20,929 bases of DNA from RUG13615 sp040307715 (GTDB lineage Bacteria; Bacillota; Clostridia; Peptostreptococcales; Anaerovoracaceae): contig JAWRJC010000046.1 of NCBI GenBank assembly GCA_040307715.1, positions 1-20,929 of the forward strand, read 5' to 3'. The translations under genes were made by a program, and so were the position numbers. Below, piece after piece: positions 1 through 6,687 of this stretch (position 1 is the first letter of the stretch; every line of letters starts with the position of its first letter). The notes beneath the pieces were generated by a model. It was not told where the DNA came from, did not search any database, and was given only the letters and a program-made list of their open reading frames with translations.

Positions 1-376
1 CCCCGTCCGGGACAGCGATATAAGCATACAAGTTGACAATGCCCATGCGGCGGAGCGATTCCTCGAGTTTTTCGAAGAGCAGTCTGCCGACCCCTGTCCC
101 CACCGCGTCCGGCGCCACATAGATCGTGATCTCACAGGACCACGCATAGGGCGGCCGGTCAAGGAACGGGCCGGCGTAAGCAAAGCCCTTCACCGCGCTG
201 TTCTCCTCTGCCACAAACCAGGGATACCGCTCCATGACCTGCTGCATGTGCCGGACGTAGTCCTCAGGCGGCGGGGCAGATGCAGAAAAATGCACCGCCG
301 TCGTCTTCAGATAGTGATCGAAGATCTGCCTGCAGGCTTCCGCATCCCGCAGATCCGCATCGCGTATGATAACCAT
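1..376 (-). CDS. GNAT-family N-acetyltransferase (5' part; continues beyond the left edge)
   Basis: The first 125 codons of an acetyltransferase that runs off the left edge are visible. The ATG at 376 is preceded by GGGAGG about 5 nt upstream. The protein begins MVIIRDADLRDAEACRQIF, the usual start of a GNAT fold (beta-1 and alpha-1). It continues through a WFVAEE strand to an EITIYVAP strand followed by VGTGVGRLLFEKLEE, which corresponds to the acetyl-CoA pyrophosphate-binding motif A, here with relaxed spacing. The layout resembles the phosphinothricin/methionine-sulfoximine acetyltransferase branch, which acetylates small amino compounds with acetyl-CoA in the cytoplasm. The substrate cannot be told from the sequence, and the C-terminal third is outside the window. 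Confidence 0.85.
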   Translation of the reverse strand, partial: MVIIRDADLRDAEACRQIFDHYLKTTAVHFSASAPPPEDYVRHMQQVMERYPWFVAEENSAVKGFAYAGPFLDRPPYAWSCEITIYVAPDAVGTGVGRLLFEKLEESLRRMGIVNLYAYIAVPDG

Positions 377-455
377 CGTTTCCTCCCTTGCCGGACGGCA
401 AATGGACTGCATCTCTTTGTGTATATGATACTCTATTTCCGCTCTCTCATTCCAT

Positions 456-489
456 AAAAAACGACCTGCGTACTGCAAGCAGGTCGTTT
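456..489 (-). terminator. Intrinsic terminator of the Na+/phosphate cotransporter gene
   Basis: On the minus strand a stem of 9-11 bp (ACGACCTGC at 461-469 pairing with 479-487, extended by AA/TT) closes a 9-nt loop and is followed by six T. It lies about 30 nt past the stop codon at 520. The plus-strand reading ends in TTTCTT, so weak activity for the opposite direction is possible. Confidence 0.85.
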
Positions 490-519
490 CTTAACTCTCA
501 TGAACTTTTCGTCGTGTTG

Positions 520-2277
520 TTAGATCGCGTACTTCTCTTTATATTCGTTGAACAACTGCGTGTACGCTTCGTTCTGCCGGTACTCCAGGCTGTTCTGCAA
601 TTCATGGGCACCGGCCACTTCGTCAGATTCCAGAATATCGACCGCCACATTGCTGCAGTGATCCGAGATTCTTTCGTAATCGGTCAGAAGATCGTTGAAC
701 ACAAATCCGTTCTCCAGCGTGCACTCCTGCCGTGCCACTCTGTCGATGTGGTTGGATTTGAGCGCGTCGCAGAGATCGTCGATGACCTCTTCCAGCGGGT
801 CAATCCTGCGCGCCTTTTCAACATCGCCGGTCACAAATGCGTCGATGGTCAGTTCTGTGATGTCGCTGACTGCCTGCTCGAGGACGTTGAGTTCCTCCAT
901 GCCCGGCGCCGAGAAGTTGATCTTCTTCGTCTCGATCTCCTCCACCGACTCACCGATGTTTCTCGCATGGTCGGATATCCGCTCAAAATCAGACAGCACG
1001 CGCAGGTACTTGTTGGCTTCTGTGGACTGGCTGTCCGACAGATCCTGGCGCGTGATCTTGGCCAGATAGATGCCCAGTTTGTCTTCGTACCGGTCGAGCA
1101 CGCTCTCCAGTTCGAATACCTTCTTCAGGTCGGTCTTATCATATGTCTGCCGCGCCGCGACCGCATGGCGCACACTTTCGAGCGCCTTCTCCGCCATGGA
1201 GTCGATGACCATCTTGCTCTGCGCCAGTGCCAGTGCAGGATGACCGAGGAACCGGCTTTCCAGCCTGTCCATATCCGCCTGCTCGGCTGCCGCTTCTTCG
1301 CTCTCCGGGAAGAGCCAGCACACGATCCGCTCCAGCAGCCCGATCACAGGCGCCAGCACGATCACGACCGCGAGCCTGTACAGCGTATTCGTCAATGCGA
1401 TCGTCACCATCGTCATCGTCATCTGCATGAACCCGAATCCGATGACCGCGTTCAGCGCATAGAAGACCACACCGCAGATGATCGCACCCAGCACATCGAT
1501 GATCAGATAGACGAAGGCAGTCCTCTTTCCGTTGGTGCTCGCCCCGAGCGCGCTGAGCATGACCGGCACGGATGCGCCGATGCCGATACCCATGAGGATC
1601 GGGAACGCCATGTCGAACTGGACAGCCCCTGTCACAGCCAGTGCCTGCAGGATACCGACCGCCGCGCTCGCGCTCTGGATGACGGCGGTGATCAGAAGAC
1701 CCGCCAGCACGCCGAGGACAGGGTTGGAAAAGCTCAGCAGCATATGGATGAATCGCTCATCCTCCCGCAGCGGTTCGATCGCGCCGGACATCATACTCAT
1801 GCCGTACATCAGGACCGCAAAGCCGAGCATGATCCCGCCGATGTTCTTGCTGGTGGTCTTCTTCGCGAACATCCAGAGGGCGATGCCGCCCAGCGCCACA
1901 ATGCCGGTCAGCATCGTGGTGTTCAGATACTTAGTGACACTTGCCCCGGATCCGCCCAGGCTGTTCAGACACAGGATCCAGCCGGTGATACTCGTCCCGA
2001 GGATCGCCCCCAGAACGACGCCGATCGCCTGCCGCACCCGCATCATGCCCGAATTGACGAAGCCGACGACCATGACAGACGTCGCGGACGACGACTGGAT
2101 CACCGCGGTCACACCGGTGCCCAGCAGGATCCCCTTGATCGTATTGCCGGACAGCTTGTACAGGATCATCTCCATCTTGCTGCCCGCGACTTTCTTCAGC
2201 GAATCTCCCATGACGGACATGCCGAACAGGAACATGGCCACGCCGCCGAGAAGCGATACTATATTACTTGCATCCAT
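520..2277 (-). CDS. Na+/phosphate cotransporter with C-terminal PhoU-like domain (NptA/YjbB type)
   Basis: This 585-residue inner-membrane protein is predicted to import inorganic phosphate with sodium. Two inverted-repeat transport units are visible, each with the hallmark QS-S/A-SA motif of the Na/Pi cotransporter family: QSSSA at residues 61-65 and QSASA at 201-205, surrounded by hydrophobic helices up to about residue 322. Residues from about 345 to 570 are soluble and helical, with repeated ERISDH motifs, like the two PhoU-type three-helix bundles seen in long bacterial homologues. The ATG at 2277 has AGGAG about 9 nt upstream. The gene is divergent from a phosphate-type two-component system and has a PhoP-like box upstream, so regulation by phosphate is likely. 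The bacterial family usually has one polypeptide of 530-600 residues, so this looks complete. Confidence 0.92.
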   Translation of the reverse strand: MDASNIVSLLGGVAMFLFGMSVMGDSLKKVAGSKMEMILYKLSGNTIKGILLGTGVTAVIQSSSATSVMVVGFVNSGMMRVRQAIGVVLGAILGTSITGWILCLNSLGGSGASVTKYLNTTMLTGIVALGGIALWMFAKKTTSKNIGGIMLGFAVLMYGMSMMSGAIEPLREDERFIHMLLSFSNPVLGVLAGLLITAVIQSASAAVGILQALAVTGAVQFDMAFPILMGIGIGASVPVMLSALGASTNGKRTAFVYLIIDVLGAIICGVVFYALNAVIGFGFMQMTMTMVTIALTNTLYRLAVVIVLAPVIGLLERIVCWLFPESEEAAAEQADMDRLESRFLGHPALALAQSKMVIDSMAEKALESVRHAVAARQTYDKTDLKKVFELESVLDRYEDKLGIYLAKITRQDLSDSQSTEANKYLRVLSDFERISDHARNIGESVEEIETKKINFSAPGMEELNVLEQAVSDITELTIDAFVTGDVEKARRIDPLEEVIDDLCDALKSNHIDRVARQECTLENGFVFNDLLTDYERISDHCSNVAVDILESDEVAGAHELQNSLEYRQNEAYTQLFNEYKEKYAI

Positions 2278-2390
2278 TCGTTCTTTCTCCTCTTTACGAT
2301 GTCTCAGTTTACTACGAAACTGCTCATATCTATATTAAAACTGATTACTATCCTAGTCACAAACGGAACCAATCCCTATTCCGTCACTTT

Positions 2391-2396
2391 ATAATA
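2391..2396 (-). promoter_or_regulatory. Candidate -10 of the Na+/phosphate cotransporter promoter
   Basis: TATTAT on the minus strand. The hexamer 17 bp upstream is a poor match to TTGACA. A missing -35 with an activator box just upstream (2429-2445) is typical of PhoP-activated promoters. The overlapping plus-strand reading is TATAAT at 2390-2395, also without a -35. Confidence 0.4.
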
Positions 2397-2428
2397 CCCT
2401 GTCAATGACAAATTTGCTGACTTATCTA

Positions 2429-2445
2429 TGTAAAATCCATGTAAA
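2429..2445 (-). promoter_or_regulatory. Candidate PhoP (Pho) box between the cotransporter and the two-component genes
   Basis: ATGTAAAA occurs twice, at 2428-2435 and 2439-2446, a perfect 8-bp direct repeat at 11-bp period. Read on the minus strand this is TTTACA-N5-TTTACA. It matches the Bacillus PhoP box rule (TT[A/T/C]ACA repeats, about 11-bp period). It sits just upstream of the position a -35 would take for the cotransporter promoter. The neighbouring PhoB/PhoR-like pair is the obvious candidate regulator, which would also imply autoregulation. Confidence 0.6.
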
Positions 2446-2518
2446 ACCTGCCTGTTTTTCAAAGAAAGGTTTCTTCCTCCGGAGAAAATGGGGTATTCTC
2501 ATGCTGGAGGTATCTGAA

Positions 2519-3199
2519 ATGATCTACTGTGTGGAAGACGACAGCAACATCCGCGACCTGATGCTGTATGCCCTGCAGGCAGCAGGCTATGAAGCAGCGG
2601 GCTTTGAAGAAAGCGGTCCGTTCTGGGAGGCGCTCAGGGAATCGCTTCCCGACCTGATCCTGCTCGACATCATGCTGCCGGAAGAAGACGGGCTCTCGAT
2701 TCTTAAAAAGCTGCGGTCCGCGCAGGCGACCGCGGAGATCCCTGTCATCATGGCAACCGCGAAAGGCTCGGAATACGACAAAGTCATCGGGCTCGACCTC
2801 GGCGCGGATGACTATCTGGTCAAACCGTTCGGCATGCTCGAAATGGTGGCGCGGATCAAAGCCGTCTTAAGAAGGACCTCCCCCGTCACGCAGTCCGCTG
2901 TGCTCACCGCCGGCCCGATCTCGCTTGACCCTGCAAAACACACCGTGCTGGTGGACGGCAATCCCATCCCGCTGACCCTGAAAGAATTCGATATCCTCCG
3001 GCTCCTGCTCGAACACCCGGGGCAGGTCTTTTCGCGCGCCCAGCTGCTGGAAAAAGCCTGGGGCATCGACTACGCCGGTGAGACCCGGACCGTCGATGTG
3101 CACATCGGAACGCTCCGGACCAAACTGGGTGATGCCGGCCGTCTGATCACGACGGTTCGCGGTGTGGGGTACAAACTGGAGGTGCCGGATGACAAGTAA
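2519..3199 (+). CDS. OmpR/PhoB-family response regulator
   Basis: A DNA-binding response regulator of 226 residues. The receiver domain (about 1-118) has the acidic pocket E6-D7-D8, phosphoacceptor D50 in LLDIMLP, switch T80 and K102 in the LVKPF motif. The C-terminal winged helix (about 130-222) carries the RAQLLEKAWG recognition-helix region, the TVDVHIGTLRTKL segment and the final VRGVGYKL hairpin typical of PhoB/OmpR. I chose the ATG at 2519 because GGAGG lies 8 nt upstream. An in-frame ATG at 2501 and one further upstream would add residues not found in the family. The gene overlaps the downstream kinase by 11 nt. Divergence from a phosphate transporter and the Pho-like box suggest a PhoB/PhoP role, but the signal is inferred. 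Confidence 0.93.
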   Translation: MIYCVEDDSNIRDLMLYALQAAGYEAAGFEESGPFWEALRESLPDLILLDIMLPEEDGLSILKKLRSAQATAEIPVIMATAKGSEYDKVIGLDLGADDYLVKPFGMLEMVARIKAVLRRTSPVTQSAVLTAGPISLDPAKHTVLVDGNPIPLTLKEFDILRLLLEHPGQVFSRAQLLEKAWGIDYAGETRTVDVHIGTLRTKLGDAGRLITTVRGVGYKLEVPDDK

Positions 3200-4535
3200 G
3201 ATCTCCCGCTCCATCCTGCTCGTCTCCCTGCTGGTGTTCCTTGCCACGCTGTCCATCATCATGGTCGCTTCGTACAGTTACTTCTCCGGCGTGCAGAAAG
3301 AGCAGCTCGCGATCGAAAGCGAACTGGCCGCGCAGGGTGTCGCTCTTTCCGGCGACGACTACCTGCAGACGTTCGATGACGAAGAATACCGCATCACCTG
3401 GATCGACCAGGACGGCTCCGTTTTGTTTGACAACAAAGCATCCAGCGGCGGCATGGAAAACCACCTTGAACGCGAGGAAATCAAAGACGCGTTTGCGACC
3501 GGATACGGCGAAAGCCAGCGGTATTCGAATACGCTGTCAGAGCGATTCCTGTATTCCGCAAGACTGCTGCCCGACGGCACAGTCGTTCGCGTCTCGCATG
3601 CGCAGCTCACCCCCTGGTCCCTGCTGCTGGGATTTGCGCAGCCGATCTGTTTCCTGATCCTGCTGGCGCTGATCCTTTCTTACTGGCTGGCTTCCCGGCT
3701 GTCGAAAAAAATCACCGCCCCGATCAACCAGATCGACCCGGACAGACCTGAGACGTATATCCACAACGACGAATATCATGAGATCGCACCGTTGCTTATA
3801 AAGATGACACAGCAGCAATCGCAGATACAGAAAGATCAGGCGGAACTGGAAAAGACCTCCCGGATCCGCCAGGAATTCACCGCCAACGTATCACACGAAC
3901 TGAAGACGCCGCTGCAGGTCATCTCCGGCTACGCAGAGCTGATGGAACAAGGGCTGGCCAAAGAGGAGGACATCGTACCCTTCTCCAGAAAGATCCACAA
4001 CGAATCGCAGCGCATGACCAAACTGGTCGAGGACATCATCGAACTCACAAAACTGGACAGCGGCGGACAGGACCAGCAAAAAGAACTGGTGGACCTCTTC
4101 CGGATCGCCGGAAATGCGGTCGACAGTCTCCGCCCCGTCGCAGACAGCAAGACGATCGAGCTCACACTCGCCGGAGAAGCCGCCCCGATGACCGGCATCC
4201 CGCAGGTCCTCTACGGCATCCTCTACAATCTCTGCGACAATGCGCTCAAGTACAGCCCGGAAGGCAGTCATGTAATAGTCACTGTACAAAACCAGGCATC
4301 CCATGTTCAGCTGACTGTCAAGGACAATGGTATCGGCATCCCCGAGGAGCACCAGGCACGGATCTTCGAGCGGTTTTACCGCGTCGACAAGAGCCGCTCC
4401 AAAGAGGCCGGCGGCACAGGACTTGGCCTGTCGATCGTCAAGCACGGCGCGCTGATCCACAATGCGTCGATCGACTTAAAGAGCGCCCCCGGAGAAGGAA
4501 CGGAGATCACCGTCCGCTTTCCAAAGAGCGCATGA
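3189..4535 (+). CDS. Membrane sensor histidine kinase, PhoR-like
   Basis: A 448-residue kinase and partner of the response regulator; its start overlaps that gene's end. The ATG at 3189 has GGAGG 6 nt upstream. Order of parts: transmembrane helix 1 (about 9-32), an extracytoplasmic sensor of about 110 residues, transmembrane helix 2 (about 143-166), a short HAMP-like linker, a HisKA helix with phosphoacceptor H236 in NVSHELKTPL, then the HATPase domain. The ATPase domain has an N box (N347 to N351), a G1 box (DNGIGIP, 379-385), an F box (about 392-397) and a G2 box (GTGLGL, 409-414). All catalytic motifs are intact. PhoR-type kinases have the same short double-membrane-pass layout. The phosphate role rests on this similarity and on the neighbouring transporter. 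Confidence 0.92.
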   Translation: MTSKISRSILLVSLLVFLATLSIIMVASYSYFSGVQKEQLAIESELAAQGVALSGDDYLQTFDDEEYRITWIDQDGSVLFDNKASSGGMENHLEREEIKDAFATGYGESQRYSNTLSERFLYSARLLPDGTVVRVSHAQLTPWSLLLGFAQPICFLILLALILSYWLASRLSKKITAPINQIDPDRPETYIHNDEYHEIAPLLIKMTQQQSQIQKDQAELEKTSRIRQEFTANVSHELKTPLQVISGYAELMEQGLAKEEDIVPFSRKIHNESQRMTKLVEDIIELTKLDSGGQDQQKELVDLFRIAGNAVDSLRPVADSKTIELTLAGEAAPMTGIPQVLYGILYNLCDNALKYSPEGSHVIVTVQNQASHVQLTVKDNGIGIPEEHQARIFERFYRVDKSRSKEAGGTGLGLSIVKHGALIHNASIDLKSAPGEGTEITVRFPKSA

Positions 4536-4556
4536 CCTGAAGGGCGTATGCCCGGT

Positions 4557-5099
4557 TCAAGAAACTGCCGGCTCCTCCGGGAAAAACAGCCGGCGCAGGT
4601 TTTCCGGCATCGACCGGAACATCATGGCGACGACCGTTTCGGCCGGCGTGATGTTGTCATGCAGCAGCCACTCCCGGGTCATGCCCAGTGCACCGTAACA
4701 GTAGAGCCGGATGCTGTACATGGTCTGGGTGTCCAGCGATTCCCCGCCGAGGATAGCCTTCGCCTCCGCCGTGTACCGGTCCGCAAAATACTCCAGCATA
4801 TACTGCCACAGTGGGTTCTGAGATGTGTCTTCATACGTCCGCTTATAAAAGATAAAGTCCCGCCGCATCCGGTTCATCGCCTGCGCGGAAGACGCCTCAG
4901 ACAGGACATCTGTCTGAAAGGCATCGTGGAAGAAGATCCAGGCGACCAGATCGTATTTATCTTTAAAATGGTAATAGAATGTCGGGCGCTCGATCTCCGC
5001 CACCCGGCAGATTTCTGTTACCCTGATTTTTTCGATGGGCTTTTTCACCATCAACTGTTTCATCTTGTCCGCGATCCAGACTTTTGTTCTCTCCGCCAT
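4557..5099 (-). CDS. TetR/AcrR-family transcriptional regulator
   Basis: A 180-residue repressor-type protein. The helix-turn-helix lies at about residues 26-46 (IRVTEICRVAEIERPTFYYHF), with the FYYHFKDKYDL signature of TetR family members close to DhaS. The rest is a helical ligand/dimer domain with no recognisable ligand pocket. I chose the ATG at 5099 because GGGGAG lies 5 nt upstream; the open frame runs on to 5183 but without a ribosome site. It is convergent with the sensor kinase (21 nt between stops) and divergent from the nitroreductase, so it probably controls its own gene and the nitroreductase from the shared 143-bp spacer. Confidence 0.9.
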   Translation of the reverse strand: MAERTKVWIADKMKQLMVKKPIEKIRVTEICRVAEIERPTFYYHFKDKYDLVAWIFFHDAFQTDVLSEASSAQAMNRMRRDFIFYKRTYEDTSQNPLWQYMLEYFADRYTAEAKAILGGESLDTQTMYSIRLYCYGALGMTREWLLHDNITPAETVVAMMFRSMPENLRRLFFPEEPAVS

Positions 5100-5154
5100 A
5101 GTACTCCCCTGGCTTTTCTTACAAAAATGCAGTATTGTACACATTTCTTTCATA

Positions 5155-5183
5155 ATCATACTTTTGTAAGTGTAAAGAGACAA
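5155..5183 (-). promoter_or_regulatory. Promoter of the TetR-family regulator
   Basis: On the minus strand TTGTCT (5178-5183), a 17-bp spacer and TATGAT (5155-5160), placed about 55 nt upstream of the regulator's ATG. Confidence 0.6.
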
Positions 5184-5199
5184 GCGCTTTGTTTACAAT
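5171..5199 (+). promoter_or_regulatory. Candidate promoter of the nitroreductase gene
   Basis: TGTAAA (5171-5176), a 17-bp spacer and TACAAT (5194-5199). It overlaps the divergent promoter of the regulator, so one bound repressor could block both. Confidence 0.45.
5180..5192. promoter_or_regulatory. Candidate TetR-type operator
   Basis: ACAAGCGCTTTGT is a 12-bp palindrome (ACAAGCGCTTGT) with one extra T. It falls within both divergent core promoters. A looser outer pair TTGTAA (5164-5169) and TTACAA (5193-5198) brackets it. Assignment to this regulator is inference from position. Confidence 0.35.
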
Positions 5200-5242
5200 C
5201 CAGTCATAAAAAGCGAACACCAATGGAAAGTGAGGGATAGAG

Positions 5243-5767
5243 ATGGATTTTTTGACACTTGCAAAAGAACGGTATTCAGAGCGATTCTTCGACAGCCGCC
5301 CCGTTGAGCAGGAAAAACTGGATAAGATCCTGGAAGCCGGCCGTGTTGTTCCCACGGCGTGCAATTATCAGCCGCAGAAGTTCTTCGTGATCCGCAGCCC
5401 CGAGGCCATGGCCAGGCTGAAGACGGTGACGAACTTCCACTACAACGCACCGCTGATGATCCTGGTCTGCTACGACATTTCTGAAGTCTGGACCAACCCG
5501 GGTGACCGGTACTACCAGTACTACAACTCCGGAGAACAGGATGCCAGCATCGCTGCGACGACCATGATGTACGAGGCAGAGGAGCTGGGTGTCCACACCA
5601 TCTGGATCCGGGGCTTTGACTCCAAGGCTGTTGTGGATACGTTCGGACTCCCGGAAAACGTGATCCCGGTCATGATGCTGGGGCTTGGCTATCCGAATGA
5701 AAGAGCAAAAGCCAACGCCTGGCATTATAAAAGAAAGCCGATCGAGGCGTTCGTGCAGGAACTGTAA
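5243..5767 (+). CDS. Nitroreductase-family FMN oxidoreductase
   Basis: A 174-residue protein of the NAD(P)H-dependent, FMN-binding nitroreductase fold. The N-terminal RYSERFF segment corresponds to the RxSxRxF motif that contacts FMN phosphate. PTACNYQPQKFFVI resembles the usual PSAxNxQPWxFxVI segment, and the C-terminal MLGLGYP is the usual second flavin-contacting loop. At 174 residues it is near the short end of the family (170-220). Divergence from the TetR regulator suggests induction by a small electrophile or nitroaromatic-like compound, but the substrate is unknown. AGGG lies about 8 nt before the ATG at 5243. The stop is 54 nt before the radical SAM gene, so the two may be cotranscribed. 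Confidence 0.88.
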   Translation: MDFLTLAKERYSERFFDSRPVEQEKLDKILEAGRVVPTACNYQPQKFFVIRSPEAMARLKTVTNFHYNAPLMILVCYDISEVWTNPGDRYYQYYNSGEQDASIAATTMMYEAEELGVHTIWIRGFDSKAVVDTFGLPENVIPVMMLGLGYPNERAKANAWHYKRKPIEAFVQEL

Positions 5768-5795
5768 ACAGGCAGACACGGCAAGTCTGCATACA

Positions 5796-5804
5796 GGAAT
5801 CGCT
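5796..5804 (+). repeat. GGAATCGCT repeat, intergenic copy
   Basis: One of 13 copies of a 9-mer in the window. It lies 29 nt past the nitroreductase stop. Copies on the plus strand start at 2638, 5796, 10293, 13167, 14159, 16903 and 20538. Copies of the complement AGCGATTCC start at 54, 3541, 6716, 13234, 14841 and 16549. Confidence 0.6.
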
Positions 5805-5821
5805 GAAAGGAGCAATACACC

Positions 5822-6687
5822 ATGCATTTTACAGGAACCCGTACTGGCCGACCTGGCCGCTGTTGGAGATCACGCAGGGCTGCACCCACAACGCCTGCAA
5901 ATTCTGCACAATGTACAGAGACCTTTCGTTCAGGGTGTCGCCGATGGAATGGATCGAAGAAGACCTGCAAGAACTTGCAAAGAGTGATCCGGATGCCCGG
6001 ACGCTGCAGCTGCTGTCCGCCAACCCGCTGGCGCTGTCCTACGACAAACTGGTGCCGATCCTGGAGATGATCAATAAGTACCTGCCGAAGATGGAGTACA
6101 TCTATGCCGCGACCAGAGTGACGGACATCCGCAACAAGACGGTCGGGCAGCTGAAACACTTGAAAGAGCTCGGCATCCGTGAGATCTCCCTCGGGATCGA
6201 AAGCGGGGACGACTGGACGCTCGAGCGGATCAATAAAGGCTACCGCTCCGCGGATATCCTCGAGCAGTGTCACAAACTGGAGGAAGCGGGCATCGAATAC
6301 TGGATGACCTTCCTGAACGGCGTTGCGGGCCGGGAGCACAGCCGCGAGCACGCCGTCAACTCCGCGAAGATCTTCAACCAGTGCAAGCCGATGCTGGTCG
6401 GGACCGGCGGTCTGACGCTGTTCCCGGGCACGCCGCTGCTGGAAGAAGCGCAGCGCGGCGAGTTCGATCCCCTCTCAGAGAAAGAAATGCTGGAGGAACT
6501 CAGGACTTTCGTCGAGCACCTCGACATCGACTGCAGTTTCACCACGCACCATACTGTCGCCGCCAACCTGACCGGCCCGCATTTTCTGGCACGCAAAGAG
6601 AGGATCCTCGCTACGCTGGATCAAATGATCAAGCAGGGAAACCTGGATCTCATGGCTGCGATCAGAAGAAACAAAAGCCATTTATGA
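5822..6687 (+). CDS. Radical SAM protein with an apparent 1-nt frameshift near its start
   Basis: An enzyme with the radical S-adenosylmethionine fold. Its [4Fe-4S]-binding cysteines form CX4CX2C (CTHNACKFC), followed by a TIM-barrel with the EISLGIESGDD segment (SAM-contacting beta-4 region) and FPGTPLLEEAQRGEF near the C-terminus, as in the Elp3/HemN-like superfamily. The specific reaction is not evident. The frame with the cysteines is open from upstream, and its first usable codon is a TTG at 5863 with no ribosome site. The ATG at 5822, which has AAAGGAG 9 nt upstream, starts MHFTG, the normal N-terminus of this family, but then leaves the frame. One extra A near 5836-5838 would give MHFTGNPYWPTWPLLEITQ joined to the rest, 288 residues. 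This may be a true mutation or a sequence error. The gene ends convergently inside the KUP stop. Confidence 0.8.

Noticed and set aside
388..2394. Long open frame on the plus strand opposite the Na+/phosphate cotransporter
   Set aside because: Its translation is rich in His, Arg and Asp with no fold-like pattern and mirrors the codon bias of the real gene. It has no ribosome site.
2390..2395. Plus-strand TATAAT as promoter of the response regulator
   Set aside because: No -35 lies 16-18 bp upstream and the leader would be long; the same bases serve as the -10 of the cotransporter on the other strand.
4536..4561. Terminator between the sensor kinase and the TetR gene
   Set aside because: GGGCGTATGCCC gives only a 4-bp stem and no T-tract follows on either strand.
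4548..5240. Open frame on the plus strand opposite the TetR regulator
   Set aside because: Composition is shadow-like, and the minus strand encodes a clear TetR protein with a ribosome site and promoter.
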